64,000 nt of DNA from Thermopolyspora sp044507605 (GCA_044507605.1 JBIQJI010000012.1:1-64000), one strand, 5' to 3'; counted from the first letter of the stretch, positions 46,962-56,484 are shown. Notes: generated by a model from the sequence alone, not told the origin. Made by a program: numbers and translations.

Positions 46962-46974
46962 AAGAAAGTTTCTT
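46962..46974. promoter_or_regulatory. AT-rich palindrome upstream of the first ROK gene
   Basis: AAGAAAGTTTCTT has perfect 6-nt arms around a central G, about 24 nt before the ROK start. AT-rich palindromes of this size are typical operators of ROK repressors such as XylR and NagC (family knowledge), so autoregulation is plausible. Confidence 0.45.
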
Positions 46975-47074
46975 TTCAGATTAGGGCACGCGGCGGCCAT
47001 TGCGAAGGGACGCCCCGCCTTCACCCCTTTCGTCGCGCTTCCGGCACCCGGCCGGGGCGGTGGGAGGCGGGCTT

Positions 47075-48265
47075 TCAGGACCCGGCGAAGATCTGCTCGC
47101 GGGCGTGCCGGAGCGCGGCGAGCACGGCCCCGCGCAGCACAGGAGCGGCCTCGACCCGCGTGGTCACCACGTCCGGGCGGATCGGGCACATCCGGGCGAC
47201 CGCGTCCGCGACCCGGCCGCTCAGCGCCACGCCCCCGGCCTGCCCCACCTCGCCCCCGAGCACGACCAGCTCCGGGTCGAGCACGACGCACACGGACGCG
47301 ACGCCGAGCGCCAGCCGGCGGGCGATCTCGTCCAGCAGGGCCGCGCCGCGCTCGCCCGCCGCCACGGCGGCGCTCACGCACTCGGCGGCGCTCGTCCGGG
47401 CGAAGCCGTACGACTCGGCGAGCTCGCACACGGCGTCGGAACTCACCAGCGTCTGCAGGCCCCCGGCGAGCGACGGCGGCCTGCCGGGCCGGGCGCGGAC
47501 GTCGCCGGCGAGCGGCACCCCCGGCACGGGCAGGTAGCCGATCTCGCCCACGCTGCCCGAACGGCCGCGGTGCAGCCGCCCGCCGAGCGTCACGGCGAGG
47601 CCGATGCCGCGCGCGACCCACACCAGCACGAAGTCGTCGACGCCCCGGGCCGCGCCCTCCGCCTGCTCGGCGACGGCGGCCAGGTTCACGTCGTTCTCGA
47701 TGATCACCTCGGCGCGCAGGTCGCGGGCGAGGGCCTCGTGGATGCCCTGATGCCAGTGCGGCAGGTCGAACGAGAACGTCACGTCGCCGCTGCGCGGGTC
47801 GACCACGCCGGGGGTGCCCACCACGACGCCGTTCAGCCGCGAGGGCGCCACGCCGGCCGCCCGGCACGCCCGCACGACCGCGGCGTGCACGACGGGCACG
47901 GGGTCGGCGCCCGAGTCGTCCCGCCCCGCGTCGACGGTGACCTCCGCGAGCGTCCGTCCGGTGATGTCGGCGACGGCCGCGGTGACGCCGTCGGGCCCCA
48001 CGTCGAGACCCGCCACGTACGCCGAGGACGCGACGACGCCGTACAGGGCGGCGTTCGGCCCGCGGTTGCCGCCCTGCTCCCCGACCACCTCGACCAGGCC
48101 GCGCTCCTCCAGCCGCGCGAGCGTCTGCGAGGCCGTCACCTTGGACAGCCCGGTCAGGTCACCGATCCGCCCCCGGGTCAGCGGGCCGGACGTGAGCAGC
48201 AACTCCAGGGCGGCCCGATCGTTGATCTCCCGCAGTAGCCTGGGCACGCCAGGACGTCGCTTCAT
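47075..48265 (-). CDS. ROK-family transcriptional regulator (second of a tandem pair)
   Basis: A 396-residue paralogue of the preceding regulator: winged HTH PLTRGRIGDLTGLSKVTASQ, ROK motifs IENDVNLAAVAE and a GGEVGQAGG segment in the last third. The start chosen is the ATG at 48265 (MKRRPGVPRLLREIND); a GTG at 48307 would add 14 residues without a clear ribosome-binding site. No sugar transporter or kinase lies next to the pair, so the effector sugar is unknown. Confidence 0.85.
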   Translation of the reverse strand: MKRRPGVPRLLREINDRAALELLLTSGPLTRGRIGDLTGLSKVTASQTLARLEERGLVEVVGEQGGNRGPNAALYGVVASSAYVAGLDVGPDGVTAAVADITGRTLAEVTVDAGRDDSGADPVPVVHAAVVRACRAAGVAPSRLNGVVVGTPGVVDPRSGDVTFSFDLPHWHQGIHEALARDLRAEVIIENDVNLAAVAEQAEGAARGVDDFVLVWVARGIGLAVTLGGRLHRGRSGSVGEIGYLPVPGVPLAGDVRARPGRPPSLAGGLQTLVSSDAVCELAESYGFARTSAAECVSAAVAAGERGAALLDEIARRLALGVASVCVVLDPELVVLGGEVGQAGGVALSGRVADAVARMCPIRPDVVTTRVEAAPVLRGAVLAALRHAREQIFAGS

Positions 48266-48399
48266 GCGCCAGCTCTCTTGGTCTCGTCGTTCACGATGAT
48301 TTACCACAGCTGCCGGGAAACGCCCATACCGACCCGTCCGAGGGGGTTTCCCGGGCTACGGCGTGCCATCCGACCCTCACAGGCGGGATAATCGATGTC

Positions 48400-48849
48400 A
48401 TGCGCCTTTCCGCCCGGGTCGACTATGCGCTGCGCGCCGCCGCCGAGCTCGCGGCCGCAGGCAGCGGCCTGACCACCGTGGGTGAGCTCGCCAAAGGGCA
48501 GGAGATGCCCCCCAAGTATCTGGAGAACATCCTGTTGCAGATGCGCAGGGCGGGGCTCGTGCGCGGTCAGCGTGGTCCCGAGGGCGGCTATGTGCTCGCC
48601 AGGCCGGCCGATCAGATCAGCCTCGCCGACGTGATCCGGGCCGTCGACGGCCCGCTCGCCAACGTGCGCGGCGAGCGGCCCGAGCACGTCGGCTACACCG
48701 GCGCGGCGCAGGCCCTGCAGCAGGTCTGGATCGCGCTGCGGGCCAGTGAGCGGGCCATCCTGGAAGAAGTGACGCTGGCACAGATCGCCTCCGGCGACCT
48801 GCCGAAGCGCGTGCGTGACCTGTCGGCCGATCCGGCCGCCTGGGACTGA
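48400..48849 (+). CDS. Rrf2-family regulator without cysteines
   Basis: A 149-residue Rrf2 protein: MRLSARVDYALRAAAELAAA is the family N-terminus and KGQEMPPKYLENILLQMRRA the HTH, followed by a wing with RGQRGPEGGYVLARPADQI. Iron-sulfur members (IscR, NsrR, RsrR) carry conserved cysteines in the C-terminal half; this sequence has none, so it must sense something else or act constitutively. Divergent from the ROK gene upstream. The 266-nt region 48850-49115 after it holds no clear gene. Confidence 0.88.
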   Translation: MRLSARVDYALRAAAELAAAGSGLTTVGELAKGQEMPPKYLENILLQMRRAGLVRGQRGPEGGYVLARPADQISLADVIRAVDGPLANVRGERPEHVGYTGAAQALQQVWIALRASERAILEEVTLAQIASGDLPKRVRDLSADPAAWD

Positions 48850-49115
48850 ACCTGCCGCGTGAGACCGAGCCGTGGGCGATGCGGGCCGGGGCGCCGGGCG
48901 CGGGAAACGGGAGAAGAGCCGCGCGACCTGCCGCGCGCGGGCCGGGCCCAGAGGGGCCGCGTGAAACATTCCGGCCGCAGACGGCCGGTCAAGACGTACG
49001 GGACAGACGGACGCCGATCATCGAGCGACGGACCATGCGACACGACGCCCGTCGTTACACCCGCCGCGGCGCACTCGCCGAGGCACCCGGCGGAAAGTCC
49101 ACGATCGGCCTGGGG

Positions 49116-49481
49116 TCAGGCGGCGACCATGTCCTTGACTTCGGGGAAACCGTCGAAATCCGACTCCGAAATGGCGCCGGGCACGGTCTCGGCGATGGGC
49201 AGGCGCTCGCGCTCGGGGGCCTCGGCCAGAACCGGCGCGTGCTGGAGCTCGGCCAGCGCGAACTGGTCGGACACCTCACGAAGCACCTGTGAAAGCGGCA
49301 CGCCCAGCGCGCCGCAGATCGAGGCGAGCAGCTCGGACGACGCCTCCTTCTGGCCGCGCTCGACCTCGGAAAGATAACCGAGAGAGACACGGGCCAGGTT
49401 GGACACTTCGCGCAGGGTGCGGCCCTGACGCACCCGCAGCCGCCGCAGGACGTCACCGAGAAGCTGACGCAGCAGGACCAT
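49116..49481 (-). CDS. clgR: XRE regulator ClgR-like
   Basis: A 121-residue transcription regulator. The HTH runs RTLREVSNLARVSLGYLSEV, followed by ERGQKEASSELLASICGALG, which closely matches ClgR, the activator of clp protease and other stress genes in actinomycetes (and pspA-like control in mycobacteria). The ATG at 49481 has GGAG six bases upstream. The gene order with cinA, pgsA and rimO matches other actinomycetes. ClgR is usually controlled by Clp degradation through its C-terminal AA; here the C-terminus is MVAA, consistent with this. Confidence 0.9.
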   Translation of the reverse strand: MVLLRQLLGDVLRRLRVRQGRTLREVSNLARVSLGYLSEVERGQKEASSELLASICGALGVPLSQVLREVSDQFALAELQHAPVLAEAPERERLPIAETVPGAISESDFDGFPEVKDMVAA

Positions 49482-49734
49482 TTGTCGCTCCCTCCCGAGC
49501 GCGGGCGTCTTCACGGCACTCCGCGCGGTCGGCTCCATGCCTCCATTTTTGGGACTCGCTTTATACATACTCCCCAGCCGCATCATCGGTTCGTTCGGTC
49601 CCTTCGCCCGGGACGCACGGTCTTGTCTGGTCGTCGACGGCTCACGGACCTCACTCACATGTCCACCGTACCTGCAACGGTCAACACTCCGGCAGACCGC
49701 AGGGGCGGTGTTCGCTGGTGACGTAACACGGTAA

Positions 49735-50973
49735 TCATCCGATATGTTCCCCTCTGGCCGACCGCAGCACACCCCGGAGGAGATTCAGCGCCTCATTGAC
49801 GGTGGCCCAGCGGATTTCGGCCCGCGACCCGCGCAGGCGGGGGTCGCGGTGCCAGACCCGGTCGCCGTCGTCACCCGGCCCGGCCACCGCGATGTGCACC
49901 GTGCCGACGGCCTTGCCGTCCTGCTCGTCGGGGCCGGCCACCCCGGTGACGGCCAGGCCGTACCTGGAACCGGTGAGGGCCCGCACGCCCATGGCCATCG
50001 CCGCCGCCACCTGAGGATGCACGGCGCCCTCGCGCTCCAGCAGCTCGGCGGGCACGCCGAGCAGGCGCCGCTTCACCTCCGTGGCGTACGCCACCACACC
50101 GCCCACGAACGCCGCCGACGCCCCGGCGGGCCCGCTCAGCGCCGCCCCGATGAGGCCGCCGGTCAGCGACTCGGCCACCGACACCGTGGCGCCCTGCCGC
50201 ACGAGCAGGTCGAGCAGCTCCCCGGCCATCGGGGTCTCGCCGGTGGCCGCGGCTCCGCCGCTCCCCTCGCCGCCGGTCCCGCCGCTGTCGAGCGTCCCCC
50301 CGCCGTCGCCCGTCCGCCCGCCGTCACCGGTGTCTTCGAGAGCGCCGGTTCGCTCGATGGGATCGCTCATCGTGTGCCTGGCCTCCTTCGCCACGCCGCG
50401 CAGCCGCACGGCACGGATCACATAGTCGGCTCCCGTGACGACCGTGACCAGCAGCGCCGCGCCCATGACGATCCACCGGGGCAGGGCGGGCACGCCGGGC
50501 CAGATGTAGCAGACGATCGCGACGATCTGCAGGACGGTCTTCGCCTTGCCGCCCCAGCTCGCCGGGATGACGCCGTGCCTGATCACGGCGAACCGCAGCG
50601 CGGTGACGCCGATCTCCCGGCCGAGGATCACCAGGGTGATCCACCACGGCAGCTCCCCGAGGGCCGACAGGCTGACCAGCGCCGCGCCGATGAGCGCCTT
50701 GTCGGCGATCGGGTCGGCGATCTTGCCGAAGTCGGTGATCAGGCCGTAGCGGCGGGCCAGCTCGCCGTCGAGCCGGTCGGTGACGGAAGCGATGACGAAG
50801 AGCGTGAGGGCGGCGAGCCGCCAGCCGGCGCCCTCGACGAACATGCAGATCGTGAAGAAAGGGACCAATGCCAGCCTGGCAACGGTGAGGATATTGGCGA
50901 TGTTCCACATGCTGACCTTGCGGGCCTTGGGCCCCATCACCACGCCGCTGCCGGTCTCTGGCATCTCGGTCAC
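49735..50973 (-). CDS. pgsA: PgsA-CinA fusion: phosphatidylglycerophosphate synthase with C-terminal CinA/PncC domain
   Basis: A single 412-residue reading frame. The N-terminal ~200 residues are a CDP-alcohol phosphatidyltransferase: DRLDGELARRYGLITDFGK is the catalytic D-x2-DG-x2-A-R-x8-D motif region and several membrane segments surround it. A ~50-residue Gly/Thr/Asp-rich linker follows. The last ~155 residues are a CinA C-terminal nicotinamide-nucleotide amidase-type domain (SVAESLTGGLIGAALSGPAG, YGLAVTGVAGPDEQDGKAVG). No stop separates the two. The GTG start overlaps the rimO stop (GTGA). An internal ATG at 50370 with AAGGAGG could yield free CinA. Confidence 0.86.
   Translation of the reverse strand: MTEMPETGSGVVMGPKARKVSMWNIANILTVARLALVPFFTICMFVEGAGWRLAALTLFVIASVTDRLDGELARRYGLITDFGKIADPIADKALIGAALVSLSALGELPWWITLVILGREIGVTALRFAVIRHGVIPASWGGKAKTVLQIVAIVCYIWPGVPALPRWIVMGAALLVTVVTGADYVIRAVRLRGVAKEARHTMSDPIERTGALEDTGDGGRTGDGGGTLDSGGTGGEGSGGAAATGETPMAGELLDLLVRQGATVSVAESLTGGLIGAALSGPAGASAAFVGGVVAYATEVKRRLLGVPAELLEREGAVHPQVAAAMAMGVRALTGSRYGLAVTGVAGPDEQDGKAVGTVHIAVAGPGDDGDRVWHRDPRLRGSRAEIRWATVNEALNLLRGVLRSARGEHIG
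50382..50388 (-). promoter_or_regulatory. Internal ribosome-binding site for CinA
   Basis: AAGGAGG lies 11 bases upstream of the in-frame ATG at 50370 (MSDPIERT), which is where cinA normally starts as a separate gene. Translation from it would give a 211-residue CinA-domain protein besides the fusion. Confidence 0.5.
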
Positions 50974-52484
50974 GGCCCGGCCTTGATCCTGGCGATCAGG
51001 TCGACGCCCTCGGCGTCGACGGCCACGGCGTGCACCATGTGGCCGATGGACAGGCCGATGCCCTGCACGGTCACCGAGCCGTCGACCTCGGGCCCCTGAT
51101 GGGCGGCCCGCCCTTCGTACCCGCCATCGCCGAGGTCGTCTTCGATCAGCACCATCAGCTCGTCGCCGATGCGGTCTTCGGCCCGCTGCGTCGTCAGCTC
51201 GTCGGCCAGCTCCGACAGCACCGACACCCGCTCGTCGATGACGTGCTGGTCGAGCTTGCCGTCGAGCCCCGCGGCCTCGGTGCCCTCTTCGTCGGAGTAG
51301 CCGAACACCCCGATCGCGTCGAGCCGGGCCTGCTGCAGGAACTCCACCAGCTCCGCGAACTCGGCCTCGGTCTCGCCCGGAAAACCGACGATGAAATTGG
51401 ACCGCACCCCCGCCTCGGGGGCACGCTCGCGGATGCGCTCCAGCAGGCCGAGGAACCGCTCCGGATCGCCGAACCGGCGCATGCGCCGCAGCACCGGCCC
51501 GCTGGCGTGCTGGAACGACAGATCGAAGTACGGCGCCACGCCCTCGGTGCCCGCGATCACGTCGAGCAGGCCCGGCCGCAGCTCGGCCGGCTGCAGATAG
51601 CTGACGCGGACCCGCTCCACGCCCTCGACCGCGGCGAGGCGGGGCAGCAGCTTCTCCAGCGCCCGCAGGTCGCCGAAGTCCTTGCCGTAGGACGTGGAGT
51701 TCTCGCTGACCAGGACGAGCTCCTTCACCCCCTGCGCGGCCAGCCAGCCCGCCTCGGCGACCAGATCGTCGGGGCGGCGGGAGATGTACGCCCCCCGGAA
51801 GGCCGGGATGGCGCAGAACGTGCAGCGCCGGTCGCAGCCCGAGGCCAGTTTGAGCGCGGCGACCGGGCCGTCGCCGAGACGTTTGCGGAACACTCTCGGC
51901 CCGCTCGCCGGTCTCAGCCCGTCGGGCAGGTCGGGCAGGTCGGCGCCGTGACCGGGGATGTGCGCGTGACCGCCCGCCGGCCGGTCGACCGGGCTGATCG
52001 GCAGCAGGGTGCGGCGGTCGCGCGGGTGGTGCGGCGTGAGCGGGCGGCCCTCGACCACGTCGTCGAGCCGGGCGCCGATCTCGGCGTAGTCGTCGAAGGA
52101 CAGCACGGCGGCGGCCTCGGGCAGCGCCTCGGCGAGCTGCTCGCCGTAGCGCTCCGCCATGCAGCCGGCGGCGATCACCTTCGCGCCGGAGTCGGCGGCG
52201 GCGAGCAGGGTGTCGATGGAGTCCTTCTTCGCCGCGTCGATGAACCCGCAGGTGTTGACGACGATGACGTCGGGCGTGCGATCGTCGCCGATCAGCCGCC
52301 AGCCGGCGGCCTCCATGCGGGCGGCCAGCTCCTCGGAGTCGACCTCGTTGCGCGCGCAGCCCAACGTGATCAGCGAGACCGTGCGGCCGGCCTCTTCGGG
52401 CCGGTGCGCGGAGGCCGGCCGGGGTGCGGGGCCCGGCTGTGAGGTGCCCGGCAGGGGTGCGGACGCGGGTCGGTGAGTTGACAT
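50970..52484 (-). CDS. rimO: Ribosomal protein S12 methylthiotransferase
   Basis: A 504-residue radical-SAM enzyme. N-terminal UPF0004 cysteines occur in TLGCARNEVDSEELA, VVNTCGFIDAAKKDS and AAGCMAER. The radical-SAM motif is SGCDRRCTFCAIP near residue 215, followed by RGAYISRRP. A TRAM domain ends the protein. The first ~35 residues are a Pro/Ala-rich extension not seen in most RimO. Overlaps the pgsA-cinA start (GTGA). Confidence 0.95.
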   Translation of the reverse strand: MSTHRPASAPLPGTSQPGPAPRPASAHRPEEAGRTVSLITLGCARNEVDSEELAARMEAAGWRLIGDDRTPDVIVVNTCGFIDAAKKDSIDTLLAAADSGAKVIAAGCMAERYGEQLAEALPEAAAVLSFDDYAEIGARLDDVVEGRPLTPHHPRDRRTLLPISPVDRPAGGHAHIPGHGADLPDLPDGLRPASGPRVFRKRLGDGPVAALKLASGCDRRCTFCAIPAFRGAYISRRPDDLVAEAGWLAAQGVKELVLVSENSTSYGKDFGDLRALEKLLPRLAAVEGVERVRVSYLQPAELRPGLLDVIAGTEGVAPYFDLSFQHASGPVLRRMRRFGDPERFLGLLERIRERAPEAGVRSNFIVGFPGETEAEFAELVEFLQQARLDAIGVFGYSDEEGTEAAGLDGKLDQHVIDERVSVLSELADELTTQRAEDRIGDELMVLIEDDLGDGGYEGRAAHQGPEVDGSVTVQGIGLSIGHMVHAVAVDAEGVDLIARIKAGP

Positions 52485-52582
52485 GGTGCCCCCTACGGTA
52501 GCGGGCGCGGGCGACCATTCGACGCCCCTCCCCCATCGCGGGCGCGTCTACCGCCCGGGCCCTCACCCGCAGGGGGCCATGC

Positions 52583-53599
52583 TCAGCGCGCCCCTCCCGC
52601 GGGCCCGTACGCCATGTGGACGTGCTCCCCGCTACGGCCCGGCGAACCGACCTCGGCGCCGTTGACCTTCAACGTCACGGCCGAGCCGTCGTCGACCTCG
52701 ACGTCCAGCCGCTTCTTGGCCCGCCAGCTCGAGGTGTTGCCCCGCTCGAAGGTGCCCTTGAACAGGGTCTTCCCCGTGCCGTCGCGGACGCTCAGCCAGG
52801 TGGGCTTCTGCGCGGTGACCTGGACGACCACGTTGTCGGCGGCCGCGTCCAGGGGAGACGACGCCTCGGCCGCCTTGGCGTGCGGCGTGGTGCCGGGCTT
52901 GGCCGCCGGGGCGGCCGCCTTGGGCGTGGCCGCGGATTTCCCGCCGGTGCCGAGCAGCTCGCTCGACCCGGTGAACATCCGCACGACGCCGAAGCCCACG
53001 ACCGCGACCAGCAGCAGCGCCATGGCGGCCGTCCAGTTGAAGCTGCGCCGCTCGCGCAGCTTGATGGGCGTGTCGGCCTGGAACACCTCGGCCGCCCTGA
53101 TCGGCAGCGGCACCCCGCCGTGCATCTCGTCGTAGTCGTGGACGACCGCCTCCGGGTCGAGCCCGATGGCCTTGGCGATGTTGCGGACGTGCCCGCGGGA
53201 GTAGAAGTCGCCGCCGGTCATGGAGAAGTCGTCGCGCTCGATCGCGTAGATCACCGGCTGGCGGATGCGGGTCAGCTCGCTCAGCTCGGCCACGGACAGC
53301 CCGGCGGCCTCACGGGCCCGGGCGAGCCGGACGCCCAGGCTCGGCTGCTCGCCGCCGGGCTCGCGCGCCGTTTCGTGGCCCGGCTCGCGGGCCGGGCCGG
53401 GCGCGGGATCGTAGGCCGGGTCGCGGCCGGTGAACGCCGCCGCGCTCCCGGCGCCCGCGCCCACCGCCCCGTCGGCGCGTCCGTAGGACGCGATAGCCGC
53501 CCCTGTGTCGTCGTTGTTAGGCCGACCGTGTGTCCGGTCTCGCTGGCCGCTCATGGGCGCCCCCCCGATGCTTCCCGCGCCCGGCGTAATCGTGCTCAT
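52583..53599 (-). CDS. RodZ-like helix-turn-helix membrane protein
   Basis: A 338-residue protein. Residues ~1-85 are disordered and Gly/Ala-rich, and an HTH_25 domain follows (SLGVRLARAREAAGLSVAEL to SRGHVRNIAKAIG). A membrane helix (NWTAAMALLLVAVVGFGVV) lies near residues 190-208. The outer region ends in a DUF4115-type beta domain (WLSVRDGTGKTLFKGTFERG). Same architecture as RodZ of the elongasome (cell shape, MreB partner), so a role in cell-wall growth is likely. It lies between ftsK and rimO. Confidence 0.86.
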   Translation of the reverse strand: MSTITPGAGSIGGAPMSGQRDRTHGRPNNDDTGAAIASYGRADGAVGAGAGSAAAFTGRDPAYDPAPGPAREPGHETAREPGGEQPSLGVRLARAREAAGLSVAELSELTRIRQPVIYAIERDDFSMTGGDFYSRGHVRNIAKAIGLDPEAVVHDYDEMHGGVPLPIRAAEVFQADTPIKLRERRSFNWTAAMALLLVAVVGFGVVRMFTGSSELLGTGGKSAATPKAAAPAAKPGTTPHAKAAEASSPLDAAADNVVVQVTAQKPTWLSVRDGTGKTLFKGTFERGNTSSWRAKKRLDVEVDDGSAVTLKVNGAEVGSPGRSGEHVHMAYGPAGGAR

Positions 53600-53732
53600 C
53601 GCACCAGACTGTTGCCGTCTGTCGTACCCACCTTAACGAAAGGTAGTCATTCCCCTTCGATCAGCGACATGCGCCGCGACACGGCGCACCGGATCACGCC
53701 CCGCGGTTCGCGGCTCGCCCTGCTGTTCGCGG

Positions 53733-56318
53733 CTATTCGCGGCGTGTCTCACCGCGCAGGCCGGCGAGCAGGGCGGGCAGGTCGTCGGGCTTGACCAGCA
53801 CCTCGCGGGCCTTGGAGCCCTCGCTCGGCCCCACGACGCCGCGGCTCTCCAGCAGGTCCATCAGCCGGCCGGCCTTGGCGAAGCCGACGCGCAGCTTGCG
53901 CTGCAGCATCGACGTGGAGCCGAACTGGGTGGAGACGATCAGCTCGGCGGCCTGGATCAGCAGGTCGAGGTCGTCGCCGATGTCCTCGTCGATCTCGCGC
54001 TTGGCCCCCGCCTGCGCGGTCACGTCGTCGCGGTACTCGGCCTGCATCTGGGTCTTGCAGTGGGCGACGACGTCGGCGATCTCCCGTTCGGAGACGAACG
54101 CGTTCTGCAGCCGCATCGGCTTGCTCGCGCCCATGGGCAAGAACAGCGCGTCGCCCTGGCCGACCAGCTTCTCCGCGCCCGGCTGGTCCAGGATGACCCG
54201 CGAGTCGGCGAGGCTGGAGGTGGCGAAGGCCAGCCGCGACGGCACGTTCGCCTTGATCAGGCCGGTGACCACGTCGACGCTCGGGCGCTGGGTGGCGATC
54301 ACCAGGTGGATGCCGGCGGCGCGGGCGAGCTGGGTGATGCGCACGATGGAGTCCTCGACGTCGCGCGGGGCCACCATCATCAGGTCGGCGAGCTCGTCGA
54401 CGATCACCAGCAGGTAGGGGTAGGGCCGGTACTCGCGCTCGCTGCCCGGCGGCGCGGTCAGCTTGCCGGCCCGGACCGCCTTGTTGAAGTCGTCGATGTG
54501 GCGGAACCCGGAGGCGGCCAGGTCGTCGTAGCGGCGGTCCATCTCGCCGACGACCCACTCCAGGGCCTCGGCGGCCTTCTTCGGGTTGGTGATGATGGGC
54601 GTGATGAGGTGCGGGATGCCGTCGTAGACGGACAGCTCGACCCGCTTGGGGTCGACCAGCACCATGCGCACCTCGTCGGGGGTCGCCCGCATCAGCACCG
54701 AGCAGATGAGCCCGTTGATGCAGGTGGACTTGCCTGCGCCGGTGGCGCCCGCGATGAGGATGTGCGGCATCTTGGCGAGGTTCGCCACGATCGTGCGGCC
54801 TTCGACGTCCTTGCCCAGTCCGACGATCATCGGGTGGTGATCGGCCTGGGCGACCGGAGAGCGCAGCACGTCGCCGAGGGAGACCAGGTCCTTGTCGGTG
54901 TTGGGGATCTCCACCCCGATCGCCGACTTGCCGGGAATCGGGGACAGGATGCGGACGTCCGCCGACTTGACGGCGTAGGCGATGTTCTTGGTGAGCGCGG
55001 TGACCTTCTCGACCTTCACCGCCGGGCCCAGCTCGATCTCGTAGCGGGTCACCGTGGGGCCGCGGGTGAAGCCGATGACCTGCGCGTCGATGGTGAACTG
55101 CTCCAGCACGCTGGTCAGCGCGTTGACGACGATGTCGTTGGCCTTGGTGCGCGGCTTGGGCGCGCTGCCGGGCCGCAGCAGCCGGATCTCGGGCAGGGTG
55201 TAGGGGCCGGCCTGCGGCGACAGCATGAGCTGCTCGACCTTGCGCGGCGCCGGGGTCGGCTCCGGCGGCGGCCCCACGCGGCCCTTGACCGGCGGCGCCT
55301 CCTCCTCGGCCTCCTCGACCGGCTCGTCGGCGAGCCCCGGCACGATCTCCGGCGAATGCGCGTGCCGCGACGCGGAGTCCTGCTCGGTGATCACCGGCGT
55401 GTCGTACGGCCGCTCGCCCTCGGGCCCCTCACCGGGGTCGCGCCGGGACCGGGCGGGCCGGCCGTCCTTGTTCGCGGCGCCCTTGCGCGCCGTCTTCGGC
55501 CCGGCCGCCCTGCCCGAGGGGCGCCTGTCCGGCGGGCGTTCGAACAGCAGGCCGCGCACCTCGGCGAGCCGCTCGGGAATGCGGTAGACGGGCGTGGCCG
55601 TGATCACCAGCACGCCGAACCCCGAGAGGATCAGCAGCAGCGGGATGGTGATGAACGGCGGCAGGATGCTGGCGGGCGGCGCCGACACGATGAACCCGAT
55701 GAGCCCTCCGGCACCGGACACGGCGTCCATGCCGTCGCCCTTGCCCCCCGACGGGTAGGGCGTGCCGTGGGCGATGTGCACGATGCCGAGCACGCCGGCC
55801 ATCAGGGCGGCGCAGCCGAAGCCCATGCGCCCGGTGTCGGCGTTCTGGTCGGGGTGGCGCAGGAACCGCCACGCGAGCAGCGCGAGCAGGATCGGCGTCG
55901 CCCACGTGAGGGACCCGAACGTGCCGCGCATGACCGAGTTGACGACCTCGGCGAACGTGCCCTTGGCGTCGCGCCACGTCATGGCGGCCAGCACGATGGC
56001 CCCGGCGAGCACGGCCAGGCCGAGCCCGTCGCGGCGGTGCGCCGGGTCGAGGTCGCGGGCGCCCTTGCCGATCGCCCGGGCGGCGCTGCCGATGCCCCCT
56101 GCCAGCAGCAGCCACAGCCCGATCACCAGCCTGCCGATGGCCGAGAACAGCCACCCGATCGGATCGTTGTGCGCGGGCGCGGGCGCGGGTCTACGGGCGG
56201 GAGCCCGCCCGCCCGGTCGCGCGCCGCTCCTGCGCCGGGTCGAGGCCGGGCGGGAGGAGGAGGACTTGCCACGGGCCGCCGATCCCTTCGGCTTCCCGCT
56301 GGACGTACGGGTGGCCAT
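53733..56318 (-). CDS. ftsK: DNA translocase FtsK/SpoIIIE
   Basis: An 861-residue translocase for chromosome segregation at division. N-terminal basic region, then four membrane helices, a Pro/Glu-rich linker, and the motor with Walker A AGATGAGKSTCI near residue 522 and LVIVDELADLMMVAPRD. The C-terminal gamma winged helix (STSMLQRKLRVGFAKAGRLM) reads KOPS-type polarity signals. Shorter linker than in E. coli FtsK, similar to other actinobacteria. Confidence 0.95.
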   Translation of the reverse strand: MATRTSSGKPKGSAARGKSSSSRPASTRRRSGARPGGRAPARRPAPAPAHNDPIGWLFSAIGRLVIGLWLLLAGGIGSAARAIGKGARDLDPAHRRDGLGLAVLAGAIVLAAMTWRDAKGTFAEVVNSVMRGTFGSLTWATPILLALLAWRFLRHPDQNADTGRMGFGCAALMAGVLGIVHIAHGTPYPSGGKGDGMDAVSGAGGLIGFIVSAPPASILPPFITIPLLLILSGFGVLVITATPVYRIPERLAEVRGLLFERPPDRRPSGRAAGPKTARKGAANKDGRPARSRRDPGEGPEGERPYDTPVITEQDSASRHAHSPEIVPGLADEPVEEAEEEAPPVKGRVGPPPEPTPAPRKVEQLMLSPQAGPYTLPEIRLLRPGSAPKPRTKANDIVVNALTSVLEQFTIDAQVIGFTRGPTVTRYEIELGPAVKVEKVTALTKNIAYAVKSADVRILSPIPGKSAIGVEIPNTDKDLVSLGDVLRSPVAQADHHPMIVGLGKDVEGRTIVANLAKMPHILIAGATGAGKSTCINGLICSVLMRATPDEVRMVLVDPKRVELSVYDGIPHLITPIITNPKKAAEALEWVVGEMDRRYDDLAASGFRHIDDFNKAVRAGKLTAPPGSEREYRPYPYLLVIVDELADLMMVAPRDVEDSIVRITQLARAAGIHLVIATQRPSVDVVTGLIKANVPSRLAFATSSLADSRVILDQPGAEKLVGQGDALFLPMGASKPMRLQNAFVSEREIADVVAHCKTQMQAEYRDDVTAQAGAKREIDEDIGDDLDLLIQAAELIVSTQFGSTSMLQRKLRVGFAKAGRLMDLLESRGVVGPSEGSKAREVLVKPDDLPALLAGLRGETRRE

Positions 56319-56484
56319 GATCCGAGGCTAGCGAAGCACCCCCAGCGGGTGTGGGAGGCGCGCGGCACACCCGAACGGCAACCGGTTGCCGTAGCCGTCC
56401 GGTGCACACGTTGTCGTCGATCGTGCCCAGCGGATCACTCCGCTCTGACTAAGCTGGTCAATCCACGCACCCATCGGAGATTCC

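Noticed and set aside
49482..49734. Longer N-terminus of ClgR to 49772
   Set aside because: The upstream residues are low-complexity and ClgR proteins begin at MVLLRQLLGDVLRR-like sequence with a good ribosome-binding site at 49481.
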